The translations under genes were made by a program, and so were the position numbers. From positions 51,744 through 115,743 of the forward strand of contig NZ_VJYI01000031.1 of assembly GCF_008065375.1 (NCBI RefSeq): 64,000 nt of DNA, written 5' to 3'. Positions within the stretch are counted from its first letter, which is position 1, and every line of letters starts with the position of its first letter. Under the pieces are notes generated by a model. That model ran no database searches. It saw only the letters and a list, made by a program, of their open reading frames with translations, and was not told the DNA's origin. Below are positions 53,925-62,809 of the stretch, piece after piece. Source of the stretch: Nonomuraea sp. SYSU D8015. GTDB lineage: Bacteria; Actinomycetota; Actinomycetes; Streptosporangiales; Streptosporangiaceae.

Positions 53925-54612
53925 GGCTCGGCTTGCGGCAGGTCAGCACGACGGCTGGTGGCAGCGCCGCCCAGACCGGGCCGAGCACCTCGATGTGGCC
54001 GAAGGTGCTCGCCAGCTGATGGCGAAAGACCCGGCAGGAGCGGGTGGGCCAGGCGGTGAGTGTGATGATCGTGCTCAGGATCCCGTCCGGGGCCAGCACG
54101 GCCTGGAGTTCGGCCAGGATGCTCTGGCGGTGCGCCGCAGGCAGGAAGGTCCAGGGCAGGGCGCTGACCACCGCGTCGACCCGGTCGACGGCAGCTTGGC
54201 CGAGCAGCTGAGTCAGCTGGGCGGCATCGCCGCCGAGGACCTGCAGCCACGGGCGGCTGCGGCTCAGGTGCCGGACCAGGTCGTTGTTGATCTCCACGGC
54301 CAGTTGGCGGCCGCCCGACGGCATGCGGGTGGCGATCACATCGCTGATGGCGCCACCGCCGGCGCCGAGCTCCACCACGGTGGGCGTGCCCTGGGTGGGC
54401 ACGACGCTGGCCGCCAAGCGAGCCAGGGCGCGTGAGCTCGGCGCGATCGTGCCGAGCTGGCGCGGGTTGCGCCAGGCGGCGCCCAGGAGGGTGGCGGTGT
54501 CACCGCGGTAGGACGTGCCGCGATGGGGGGTGGCCAGGCGGGGCAGCCATGCGTCGTCGTAGGCGGTAGGTAAACGCATGCGGCGCGCCCTGGCACGCGA
54601 GCGAAGAGTCAT
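53917..54612 (-). CDS. SAM-dependent methyltransferase (PmtA/KsgA-like)
   Basis: This 231-residue class I methyltransferase has the SAM loop VVELGAGGGAISDVIA, the acidic strand-2 end LAVEINNDLV and a motif IV VVSALPWTFLP. The pattern NPRQLGTIAPSSRALARLAA at the N-terminus matches phospholipid/rRNA-adenine-type methyltransferases, so an amine or lipid acceptor is possible. Start ATG 54612, with the frame open beyond it. Confidence 0.8.
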   Translation of the reverse strand: MTLRSRARARRMRLPTAYDDAWLPRLATPHRGTSYRGDTATLLGAAWRNPRQLGTIAPSSRALARLAASVVPTQGTPTVVELGAGGGAISDVIATRMPSGGRQLAVEINNDLVRHLSRSRPWLQVLGGDAAQLTQLLGQAAVDRVDAVVSALPWTFLPAAHRQSILAELQAVLAPDGILSTIITLTAWPTRSCRVFRHQLASTFGHIEVLGPVWAALPPAVVLTCRKPSHG

Positions 54613-54667
54613 CGTGATCCTGTCCGTGCTCTGGGGAAATGGGGGGGTGCTAGGCGTGCGGAGCAGT

Positions 54668-55426
54668 TCATCGGCTGGCCGCCATGAAGACATGAGGCTC
54701 GCCATCGAGGGGGGAAGTCATCGACGGCGGCCGCGGCTGGCCGCTGCGGGCAGCGGTCGTCGTGCCCGCCCGTGGGCTCGTACCGGCTGTGGACCGGTCA
54801 GCATGCCTGGTGTGGGTGGCGTCGACGGGTACTCGCCGCTGCGGCGAGACGACCGCGGCTGCGGCGGTGAGGAGGACGTCGGGTAGGAAGGCAGTGCGCG
54901 GGCCAAGGGCCGCCGGTTCGGCGACCGAGCGCGTCGCGGGGGCCAGTGCTGTGTTCGGAGGGCGCAGTGGCGCCAGGGCGGTGGTCAAGTCGGTCAGGGC
55001 GAGGGTTAGTGCCTGGATCGTGTCGGGTCGCACCACCACCACCGCTGGCCGCGATGGGGGCATCGTTGTCCTGGCGGCGGTGGTGGTGCGAGCTTGGGGG
55101 GCCAGTTGCAGCATGGTTACGCCGCTGATGATCAGGACGATCGCAAGCGTTTTGGTCAGGCTGATCGATTCGCCGAAGGCGACGATGCCGATGACGGCGA
55201 TGGCCGCGGTGCCCACCCCGGACCAGATCGCGTACGCGATACCGACCTCCATCTGCTGGCGCAGGGCGGCGGCCATGAGGATGTAGGAGAGCACCACCCC
55301 GGCCAGCGCCAGCGCGGTGAGTGGAGCTGACGCACCAGGCGCTTGACCGTGGGATGCGGCGGCCGTAAGAGCCGTGCTGGCACCGATCTCGATGGCGATC
55401 GCCAACGCCAGCAACAGCCAGGCCAT
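54668..55426 (-). CDS. SMR-family (EmrE/SugE-like) transporter with long C-terminal extension
   Basis: The first ~108 residues form a four-helix small multidrug resistance protein with the essential Glu in LAIAIEIGAS and the GxxxA helix packing (AIWSGVGTAAIAVIG). A further ~145 residues, Ala/Thr/Pro-rich and probably cytoplasmic, are unusual because SMR proteins are normally about 105-110 residues. ATG 55426 overlaps the previous stop (TGATG). SMR members export cationic amines or guanidinium, which fits a polyamine cluster. Confidence 0.8.
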   Translation of the reverse strand: MAWLLLALAIAIEIGASTALTAAASHGQAPGASAPLTALALAGVVLSYILMAAALRQQMEVGIAYAIWSGVGTAAIAVIGIVAFGESISLTKTLAIVLIISGVTMLQLAPQARTTTAARTTMPPSRPAVVVVRPDTIQALTLALTDLTTALAPLRPPNTALAPATRSVAEPAALGPRTAFLPDVLLTAAAAVVSPQRRVPVDATHTRHADRSTAGTSPRAGTTTAARSGQPRPPSMTSPLDGEPHVFMAASR

Positions 55427-56118
55427 CACGACTCCCCCATCGCGGCAGGGCCGGACGGGGTGGGCAGAAAGCCAGCGAAGTGCTCCCCCACTCGCTGGAG
55501 GAGGCGTGCGCGAACGTCGACGGGACCATCCCAGTTAGGCAGGAGATCGCCCAGCGCCGCAACCGAATAGTCCACGACCTGGCGATGCAGCACGCACAAG
55601 GGCAGGACCTGCCGCTCCAGCTCCTGCGACCGGGCCAGCAGGAGTTGGGTGACATGCCTGTCCGCTTCACGGTCGAACCCCTCCAGCTCAGCGAGCCGTA
55701 CCGGCCAGCGCTGGTACCAGGCCGACACCTCGGCACCGGCCGCCGCGAGCGCCTCGGCAGGGCCGGCGTCATGATGGGCTCGGTAGTGACGCTGGACGGC
55801 AGCCAGCACCGCCTCCGCGGTGAAGATCACCTCTTGCATCGCCTGCACGCCGGCGGTCAAGGTCTGGACCCGGTGGGCCAGATTCACTGAGCTCCACCGG
55901 CCTACCAGCAGTTGGTCTGGGTGCGGCTGAACTCGCCAGCCGACCAGCCGAAGTTCGCGCAGCACCTGATGGCCGCTGATCCAGCGCCGCCGCTCGTCCG
56001 GGCCGGTGGCGATGTCGACCCGGACGCCGCTGGAGAGCACGACCACTCGGGCTATCGCCTCAGGGGCCACGCGCGCACAGATCCGGGCGACGACCTGGGC
56101 CAGATCCGGGCTCACCAC
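55426..56118 (-). CDS. hypothetical helical protein, ~230 residues
   Basis: No domain recognised. The first ~70 residues form strands (RVVVLSSGVRVDIATGPDER; LRLVGWRVQPHPDQLLVGRW); the rest is helical with many Leu/Arg residues (VQTLTAGVQAMQEVIFTAEA; LARSQELERQVLPLC). The start is uncertain: GTG 56118 or 56115 follow a GGGGGCGGG stretch, while a TTG at 56244 would add 42 residues of weak composition. Its stop overlaps the SMR start. Confidence 0.6.
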   Translation of the reverse strand: MVSPDLAQVVARICARVAPEAIARVVVLSSGVRVDIATGPDERRRWISGHQVLRELRLVGWRVQPHPDQLLVGRWSSVNLAHRVQTLTAGVQAMQEVIFTAEAVLAAVQRHYRAHHDAGPAEALAAAGAEVSAWYQRWPVRLAELEGFDREADRHVTQLLLARSQELERQVLPLCVLHRQVVDYSVAALGDLLPNWDGPVDVRARLLQRVGEHFAGFLPTPSGPAAMGES

Positions 56119-56456
56119 GCCCGCCCCCGAGCGGAGCTCTCGGCGTAGGGAGAGCGGGTCGCCGCACGGGGCGCAGCCTCGTTGTGGCGCCGCCGAGCCG
56201 ATGTATCGCCCCGCAAGAGGCGTCCGTGACGCACCCCGCGCCAACCGGCGCCGCCGGCTGACGGGCTCAGACGGCTATGGGGAGGGCGGCCAAGGCGCGA
56301 CAGGCCAGCACTCCGGTCCGGGCCAGCGGGGCGTGTTAAGCGGCCGCACCGGACATGTGACAGTGCCGCTCGCCGGGTCTTGCAACGAAGCGTGATGTGC
56401 TGCGTGGGACGCGGATTCGGGGAGATTGGGGAGTGCACAACGGCTCCTATGGATGG

Positions 56457-58112
56457 TCAACCTGGTGCGAGATGTGTCGGTGATGGTGGCGGCTCGTCGA
56501 GCTCGACCGGTTCCTGAGCCGTGGCCTGCAGCCGGGCTAGGGCCACGCTGACGTCGTCATGCATGCTGGCGATGTCGTGGCGGACCTCGGTCAGGAGCTG
56601 GCGCAGCGCGGCGGCCTCGGCCTCGGCGGTAAGCGGGTGCACGATCAACGCGGCGCGGGGGGCCGCGGCGGGGCCGTGAGCGGCATGTAGGGCTGGCAGG
56701 GCGTGGACCAGTAGCGCGGTGGCCAATAGCGAGGCCAGGCCCACAGCGCCGATCATCACGCCGGTGTGGCCCGGGAGGCGCTCGCCTGGCAGCGGGTGAT
56801 CCACAAGCGCTGCGGCGGTGCTGGTGCCCATCATTCCCGCGAGCGTGCGGGCGCCGGCCAACGCCCCTGCCGCGCTCGCCTGCTGTGACGGAGGATCCGG
56901 GTGAAGGCCGGCCGAACAGGTCGCGGTGAGCAACGCTCCTAGACCTGCGCCCACCAGAGCCGCTGCCAGCGCGCCCCATCCGGGCAGACTGGGTTGCGCC
57001 GCCAGCAGTAGGCAGCCGACCATTGCGGCGATACAGCTGCCGTACAACACCGCCCTTGCCCCGTATCGCCGTCCCCAGGCGGCAGCGATGGGCGTGGCCA
57101 CCGCCAGGCCCAACCACACCGGCAGAAGCCATCCCCCCCACTGGATGACATCCAGGCCTGCAGGGGGCGCCAGCGGCGCTCCCAGGCCGAGCATGATCAG
57201 CCATATTGCGCCGTGCAGGCAGGAGGACAGTCCTCCCCACCCTGGGTGCCACCGCTCCTGCGACGCTGCTGAACCGTGAGCGGTGCGGGTACGGAGTGCC
57301 AGCCCAGCACCGGCAAGCCCCAGAGCCATCACGCCGCACACCACGGTGCGCAGCGAGGTCCATCCCCACCGGCTTCCCTCGCTGGCCACTACGCCCGCCG
57401 CGACCAGCGACCCCAACGTCAGCAGATTGACCGCGACGTCCGCCCGTGCCGTAGACGGTTGTCGCGCAGGGAGCAAGCTTGTCAAGGCTGTCAGTAAGGC
57501 GAATGCCCCGACGGCTGCCGCCAGGTACACCACCCGCCAGCCATGGCTGCTGACTATCGGGCTTGCTCCCGACAAGGCCAGCACCGAGCCCAGCCCGCAC
57601 CAGCAGACCCAGTACGCCAACGCCCTACTGCGCCGCCTTATGGGCAGGTCCTGCATCACCAACATGAGTAAGGCGGGCAGCAGCAAAGCTGTGGCCACCC
57701 CCTGAGCGAGCCGTCCGGCCAGCAGCACCGCCCAGGCAGGGGCAACAGCGGAAATCATCCCGCCCAACCCGAAAAGCACCAGCCCCGCCCAGAGCATCCG
57801 CCGGTGCCCCAAGGCTCTGGACACTCCGCCCACACCAGCGAGCAAGCCAACGGCGGCCATCAGGTTGAGTGTGCTCACCGACGTCAGCTCAGGCTGGGCG
57901 ACAGCCTCGGCGATGCCATCGCTGCGGAGTGCGACCAACACCGCTGGCGTCGCGCTGCTGTCCAGCATGACCAGGACCGCTCCGCCGTATGCCACCAGTT
58001 GAACCAACCCCGCACCATTGCCAGCACGATGCCGGGCAGCCTTGACGACTTGTGCATGACCACGTCCGCCTTCGGGCACCCGGTGGGTGGTCACCTGATG
58101 TGTCCCGGTCAT
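56457..58112 (-). CDS. MFS transporter with C-terminal tail
   Basis: The protein is 551 residues with about 14 membrane segments of DHA2-type exporters: LVMLDSSATPAVLVAL in helix 1 and LGHRRMLWAGLVLFGLGG after helix 2. A ~75-residue helical tail follows (LRQLLTEVRHDIASMHDDVS). ATG 58112 overlaps the stop of the 64-codon leader ORF (ATGA). The frame is open upstream to 58253. First large gene of the cluster and a likely self-protection or export protein. Confidence 0.85.
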   Translation of the reverse strand: MTGTHQVTTHRVPEGGRGHAQVVKAARHRAGNGAGLVQLVAYGGAVLVMLDSSATPAVLVALRSDGIAEAVAQPELTSVSTLNLMAAVGLLAGVGGVSRALGHRRMLWAGLVLFGLGGMISAVAPAWAVLLAGRLAQGVATALLLPALLMLVMQDLPIRRRSRALAYWVCWCGLGSVLALSGASPIVSSHGWRVVYLAAAVGAFALLTALTSLLPARQPSTARADVAVNLLTLGSLVAAGVVASEGSRWGWTSLRTVVCGVMALGLAGAGLALRTRTAHGSAASQERWHPGWGGLSSCLHGAIWLIMLGLGAPLAPPAGLDVIQWGGWLLPVWLGLAVATPIAAAWGRRYGARAVLYGSCIAAMVGCLLLAAQPSLPGWGALAAALVGAGLGALLTATCSAGLHPDPPSQQASAAGALAGARTLAGMMGTSTAAALVDHPLPGERLPGHTGVMIGAVGLASLLATALLVHALPALHAAHGPAAAPRAALIVHPLTAEAEAAALRQLLTEVRHDIASMHDDVSVALARLQATAQEPVELDEPPPSPTHLAPG

Positions 58113-58303
58113 CGCGACGCCTGCGGTGATGACGCCAGACGCATCGCGCGTGGGAACACCCGCGCAGCCGCGATGTGACAGCTCTGCCGGGCGGGCTCGC
58201 CTGGCGGGAATCGACGCGATGAGTAGCTGGCCAGAGACAGCGCCGCGTCGCAACCTGGACCGGCTGGCTTCATCTCCTGAGGAAATGCATGCGACACAGG
58301 CAC
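58109..58303 (-). CDS. 64-residue leader or precursor-like peptide at the head of the cluster
   Basis: GTG 58303 is preceded by a near-perfect AAGGAGGTG ribosome site, the strongest in the window. The short ORF is coupled by ATGA to the MFS gene. The peptide (begins VPVSHAFPQEMKPAGPG) has two Cys (residues 18 and 42) and several Ser and Arg, and matches no family known to me. It could be a translational leader controlling the exporter or a small precursor. No RiPP-type enzyme is recognised in the cluster. Confidence 0.5.
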   Translation of the reverse strand: MPVSHAFPQEMKPAGPGCDAALSLASYSSRRFPPGEPARQSCHIAAARVFPRAMRLASSPQASR

Positions 58304-59120
58304 CGCCACCTCCTTAGAAACCGGGACAAACAGTCCGAAAGCACCTAGCATTCGCTGAGTCAGACGCCTTTACAAGAGTCAAGGTCGTTGTCAGAGATGC
58401 GCGTGAGAGTGTAAACAGGTTCGATTACTACAAGGAGTCAAATTTCTTGACAAGGGCTTGTTGTGACCAGTTTGTTACTTGAAGGCCGTGGGCAGGCGTC
58501 GGCTGCTGTCCCCCTTGAGGGGCGGGTCCATCAAGAGAAGGGTGACCTGACGACAGCATTCGTCCCCTCCCCCGAACGATTGCCATCCGGTCCCCCCGCC
58601 CACGGGTTGCGCTGGCGCCCGCATGCGGGATACATGCCAGGCACAGCTGGCCACCCACGGTGGCCTGAAGGTGAGCAAGGCGAGTGGCCGCCACCTTGTG
58701 GGGCGGATCACTTACCCCCGGCCCCCTCACCGAGGCAGCTTGGCCTCGAGGCCCTGCACACATCAGGCCACAACCGCCGGGCCGTTCGTGAACTCCCGAA
58801 CCACAAGCCGCGGCGACTCAACCAGCAGAGGCTCATTCAGATCGCGCCACGAGCAACGACGCGTCGGCCGGCAACAGTGGAATTCGACATGGGCGGCGCT
58901 GGAACACGCGGCCGTGATCTCGCGCTCAAGGCCAATGACCAGGAGCTACAGAGGGCCACGGGTTCTCCTACGTGACCGTCACAAGAGCAGGAGACGTCCA
59001 TGTCGCCCAGCGGTGACCCCCACGGACTGCGAGCAACGCGGCAAGTTCTCCGCGCGGCTCCTCGCAAACTGTTTGTGAGTGCGCTACGGTCTCGATCACC
59101 AGTGATGGGAGGGGATAGCG
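58304..59120. other. intergenic region between cluster head and RHH-like gene
   Basis: About 800 bp. The part next to the cluster (58310-58460) is clearly AT-richer and must hold the main cluster promoter; a TACACT -10-like hexamer is visible on the minus strand near 58409-58414, but no consensus -35. The rest has only contradictory frames. The ribosome site GGGAGGGG for the plus-strand gene lies at about 59106. Confidence 0.45.
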
Positions 59121-59687
59121 ATGGCACAGCTCCACAAGGGGAAGCGAGACACATCGACGTTTGCGGTGCCGCTGGAGCTGAAGGAGCGCATCGAGGCTGC
59201 CGCGAAACGCCACGGCTACAAGAAGGCTGGCGTCTACCTCACGGACCTCATCAGCGCCCTGCATCCGGAGCATCGGCAGCAGCCAGAGCTCGCCGCATCG
59301 ATACGTTCGATGATTCCGATGTTGCTAGCCAGGGCACCAGAGCTGGCGTCCAACGACAGGCACGTGTTCGCCACCCGCACCCGCGTGGGCGTCAAGGATC
59401 GCATCAAATCCGCGTACACGGCCTTCGGCTACTCCCACATGACTGCCTATCTCGTGGCCTTGATAAGTGCCTTGCATCCCGCGCCCCCGAAGCGGGCAAC
59501 CGATCGCAACGACCGGGGGCGCAATGTTCCTGCGCTGACGCCCGAGGCCACTCACTCGCTGGTGCGCATCCTGCTGAACGGCGGCGTCGACACGCCGCTC
59601 CCGAATGCGGACAGCACATCAAGGTACGAACAGCAGGCGGTCCTGGATCGATACGACCTCGAACGTCCCCAACAGACCGCGGCCTAA
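59121..59687 (+). CDS. tandem ribbon-helix-helix-like protein
   Basis: This 188-residue protein contains an internal duplication: residues ~13-50 (TFAVPLELKERIEAAAKRHG ... YLTDLISALHPE) and ~86-122 (VFATRTRVGVKDRIKSAYTA ... YLVALISALHPA). Each copy has a short strand followed by two helices, as in RHH DNA-binding domains of plasmid copy-control or partition proteins. ATG 59121 follows GGGAGGGG. Its place next to the iteron-like repeats and a Rep-like gene supports a plasmid maintenance or regulatory role. Confidence 0.6.
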   Translation: MAQLHKGKRDTSTFAVPLELKERIEAAAKRHGYKKAGVYLTDLISALHPEHRQQPELAASIRSMIPMLLARAPELASNDRHVFATRTRVGVKDRIKSAYTAFGYSHMTAYLVALISALHPAPPKRATDRNDRGRNVPALTPEATHSLVRILLNGGVDTPLPNADSTSRYEQQAVLDRYDLERPQQTAA

Positions 59688-60237
59688 GCCCGCCGACTCC
59701 CCGGCAAGAGGAGGCATTCAGACGCCGACGTAAGCCGCGCCGACACCGGCGCACCTGCACAAATGCAGAGAGCCCCCGCGCTACTTGGCCTGGTAAACCG
59801 TGCGCGAGAGCTCTCTCTACAAACAGACATCCAGCCCGGCGCGTATCGGCTTCGGCTTTTGCGTGCCTGGCCGGTGTCCAGAAGTCTCGGAGTCCAAGAT
59901 AGACGAGGATCCCCGGGTCGGCCAAGTCGTGCACGCAATTGGCGTGTTCGGCGTGTCGCTGCCCATGATGATCTTTACCGCTCGCGTGTGCCCCGTGTGC
60001 CATAAACCGGACACCAGCTGGAGCGGGCAACCGGCCACGCAACTGCGCCCTCATACGGCCGACATCACACAGGTCACATGCGCCTGTCTCGCCGGCTCGG
60101 CCAAACGACGGGTCACCAGCGCGCCGCTGATGCCACAGCTCGCTACGTCCTCCAGGCCAATTCGCACCCAACGTCCTCGCGGCCAGCCACCCCTGTGTCG
60201 CGCAGGCTGGACCACGCCACACGCGGAAGCGTGCCCG
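59688..60237. other. intergenic region before the repeat block
   Basis: About 550 bp with no gene I can support; frames on both strands are open but none has family resemblance. GC is lower in places (59800-59960), consistent with origin-proximal DNA. Confidence 0.35.
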
Positions 60238-60496
60238 CTGGCCGATCGGCCGCACGAGCTCGCCGTCGCCCTACCGCGACCGGCGCACCCGCTGCACGTC
60301 ACCCCGGAGGCGCCCTTGATCTAGGTCACCCGCTGCCCGGAGGCGATATACCCGGGCCCGCCTAACCCCATAACGCACCCAGACGGTGCCGTCCCAACTG
60401 CACAGCAGGGACGCCAGCACCTCTATTTAGTGCACCCAAAAACCGCATCGGAGCACACCATGAGCCATGCGCTCTATTTGGCGCACCCAAAAACAG
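60238..60496 (+). repeat. 258-bp direct repeat, left copy, with two iteron-like sites
   Basis: Repeated at 60601-60859 (period 363 bp) with only scattered differences. It contains two ~24-bp sites CTCTATTTAGTGCACCCAAA (60421) and CTCTATTTGGCGCACCCAAA (60472), 51 bp apart. Repeats of this kind next to a winged-helix protein gene are typical of iteron-regulated plasmid origins. Confidence 0.85.
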
Positions 60497-60960
60497 AGCC
60501 GCAACCGACTAGCCCTGCCAGCACCTGCCGCAGGGTGCGGCGGCCGCGGCCCTGCCTCATACAGGCGTGCTCTGTCACGTCTTCGCCTGAGGGCCGCTGG
60601 CTGGCCGGTCGGCCGCACGAGCTCGCCGTCGCCCTACCGCGACCGGCGCACCCGCTGCACGTCACCCCGGAGGCGCCCTTGATCTAGGTCACCCGCTGCC
60701 CGGAGGCGATATACCCGGGCCCGCCTAACCCCATAACGCACCCAGACGGTGCCGTCCCAACTGCACAGCAGGGACGCCAGCACCTCTATTTAGTGCACCC
60801 AAAAACCGCATCGGAGCACACCATGAGCCATGCGCTCTATTCAGCGCGCCCAAAAACCGGACCATTCAGCGCCCGAACGGCGGGCCCGCTCGACGGCGCC
60901 GCCGTTATTGAGGATTTGCCCCAGCCCCGTTTGAAGCACGACCACGGCCGGGACGCAGCA
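60420..60960. other. candidate iteron-type replication origin
   Basis: Four directly repeated ~24-bp sites lie at 60421, 60472, 60784 and 60835, in two pairs, immediately upstream of a double winged-helix protein. The AT-rich core ATTT..CCCAAAAA is within each site. No clear DnaA box was found. The origin call is inferred from arrangement. Confidence 0.5.
60601..60859 (+). repeat. 258-bp direct repeat, right copy, with two iteron-like sites
   Basis: Second copy, ending about 100 bp before the Rep-like gene. Iteron-like sites begin at 60784 (identical to the 60421 site) and 60835 (CTCTATTCAGCGCGCCCAAA), again 51 bp apart. All four sites are in the same orientation as the downstream gene. Confidence 0.85.
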
Positions 60961-62441
60961 TGACCGCCTACTCCCCCGCTGTCCCACGCCCGCTCGACGA
61001 ACTGCCCGATGGCACGGTCAAAATCCCGCTGGGGCTTCCTCATGGCGCTGTCTGGCCCGTCGTAGCCCAGGTGGCCGCTCTTTCGCAGCGACGCGCAGGC
61101 TGCACTGCGAGCATTGGGTTCCTGGCTGAACGACTCGGCATGCATCCGTCGACCATCTACGACGCGTTGAACGCGGCTGGCGCGTGGATCATTACCGACA
61201 CGAGCACCCGGACCACCCGTCGCTATCTTGCGCCATTTCCGGAGGACGCGGCCTGGGCGAGGTTGTCCTATCGTGCGGCGGCCGGTGTCGGCTGCCGCAG
61301 CATCCAAGGCGTGTGGACGCCTCGACGGAACCGATCGGCACTTTTGGAGCTCTACTGCCGGCTCCGCCGTGACGAAGCGGTTGGGGCGGTCCGCAGTCAG
61401 GCTGAGCTGGCCAAAGACCTGGAGGTAACCGACCGGACGCTCCGGTCCATGCTGGCCGCTCTCGAAGACGATGGGTGGATTTCACGTCGCCGTGCTGGCC
61501 GCATAATTGCTTACCGCACACACGATGCCCCGTTGCGCGTCGTGGGCCCCGCCTCCACCCTCGACGAGGAGTCCCGTGCGGAGCCGGACGACGAGCCTGA
61601 GCAGGAGCCGACTGCGGAACGATCTCGGAACCTGAGGCGAAACGATCTCGGAAATTCGGTCGAAACGATCTCGGACGCTGAGGCGATACAGAAGCGCGAC
61701 CTTGAAACCGGATTTGAGAAGCGCGATGATGCGCCTCTCGCCGTAGGCGATGTACAGGTCCGTAGCAAGGACGCGGAGCACGCGCTTTCGCGCGAGAGGC
61801 CAATCAACGACGACACGGGCAGCGTGCCTCGGATGTTTCGGCCGCGAGGAGCGCTGAGTGTCATGGCTGCGCTTCCCCTCACCTGGCAACTGCGGATGAG
61901 CGAGCGAGACCGTCAGCGCGTAATTGCGGCCGTGGAGAGGGAAATGAGCCAAGGGCGCACGGTGGCGCAGATGACGGCGCGCGTTCGGCGGCGGCTGGCG
62001 GTGTGGTACGGCGTAGAGCCGCGACGACCAGTCGCCGTCGCTCTGGCCGTCGTCCATCGTGGCTATGCATGCCCCCATCCGGAGTGTGAGGATCAACTGC
62101 TGCCGTCAGGACATCCGTGCCCCGCCTGTGAGGAGATTGGCGCCCAGGTGAACCAGCAGCGGCTCGAAAGACGTGGATCTGGAGAGCCCGCATCTGGTGA
62201 GGGGCCCATGCAAACAGAGTCTGACCGGCGCGTAATCCCTCCTGTCACACAACGGCAGGAGCACCGGGAGCGCCCTGCGCAGGAGTTGGACCGTGTCTAC
62301 GCTGACGGCCCGGACGGGTGGGCCAACCGTGCACGAGCCCTGCTCCTGGCCACGTGTCCACGCACCGCCGCGACCATGCGGGCCTCAGCTGCAAAAAGGG
62401 GCCAGAAACTGCCGGAACCAAGCGCACGGATCGCAGGATGA
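60960..62441 (+). CDS. winged-helix replication initiator-like protein
   Basis: The 493-residue protein has two winged-helix regions. Residues ~35-92 read IGFLAERLGMHPSTIYDALN, then a wing YLAPF. Residues ~145-185 read SQAELAKDLEVTDRTLRSML and end WISRRRAGRIIAYRT. An acidic linker follows, then a C-terminal helical region (RVIAAVEREMSQGRTVAQMT) and a zinc-ribbon-like CPHPECEDQLLPSGHPCPAC. Such two-WH proteins encoded beside iterons are replication initiators or their relatives on actinobacterial plasmids and ICEs. ATG 60960 overlaps no neighbour; its ribosome site is weak. Confidence 0.65.
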   Translation: MTAYSPAVPRPLDELPDGTVKIPLGLPHGAVWPVVAQVAALSQRRAGCTASIGFLAERLGMHPSTIYDALNAAGAWIITDTSTRTTRRYLAPFPEDAAWARLSYRAAAGVGCRSIQGVWTPRRNRSALLELYCRLRRDEAVGAVRSQAELAKDLEVTDRTLRSMLAALEDDGWISRRRAGRIIAYRTHDAPLRVVGPASTLDEESRAEPDDEPEQEPTAERSRNLRRNDLGNSVETISDAEAIQKRDLETGFEKRDDAPLAVGDVQVRSKDAEHALSRERPINDDTGSVPRMFRPRGALSVMAALPLTWQLRMSERDRQRVIAAVEREMSQGRTVAQMTARVRRRLAVWYGVEPRRPVAVALAVVHRGYACPHPECEDQLLPSGHPCPACEEIGAQVNQQRLERRGSGEPASGEGPMQTESDRRVIPPVTQRQEHRERPAQELDRVYADGPDGWANRARALLLATCPRTAATMRASAAKRGQKLPEPSARIAG

Positions 62442-62461
62442 TGCCCCAGCTTCTGCCCCCG

Positions 62462-62656
62462 TCAGGTGAGCTGCACTTGATCGACAGACAAGCAGAGGAC
62501 CGAGAGCACAGTGCGGTCCTGCTGGAACCGATCGCAAGTGGCTCCCGCTGGAACATCCGAGGCGCCTTCTGCTGGCCTGGGCGCAACGCCACTGGCGGGT
62601 GCACAGAACTGGTCCTCCGACGAAATGTGAGCGCTCTGACGCGGCCGCTGCCGCAC
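62462..62656 (-). CDS. small hypothetical ORF
   Basis: 64 codons from GTG 62656, ending CLSVDQVQLT, with protein-like composition (HISSEDQFCAPASGVAPRP). No clear ribosome site and no family. It lies in the 650-bp space between the Rep-like gene and the insertion sequence and may be part of a degraded gene. Confidence 0.25.
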   Translation of the reverse strand: MRQRPRQSAHISSEDQFCAPASGVAPRPAEGASDVPAGATCDRFQQDRTVLSVLCLSVDQVQLT

Positions 62657-62809
62657 CAGGCCAACGCCTCAGGAGACTCCTGGCCTCCTTCGGCATCCAG
62701 CTCAGGGTGGCTGACCACGCTGGCACGGCTTGCTAGACCGATCACCGGTACTTCGGGGAGGGGTTGCCAGGCGGGTCCCTCTCCGCAGCGCGCGAGACCT
62801 GCCCGGAGT

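Noticed and set aside
33547..58303. Cluster as a standard catecholate siderophore locus
   Set aside because: No NRPS, aryl-AMP ligase, aryl carrier protein or siderophore receptor is encoded, although DHB genes are complete.
60430..60687. Short plus-strand ORFs across the 258-bp repeats
   Set aside because: Their C-terminal identity comes only from the DNA repeat; no ribosome site and no protein-like composition.
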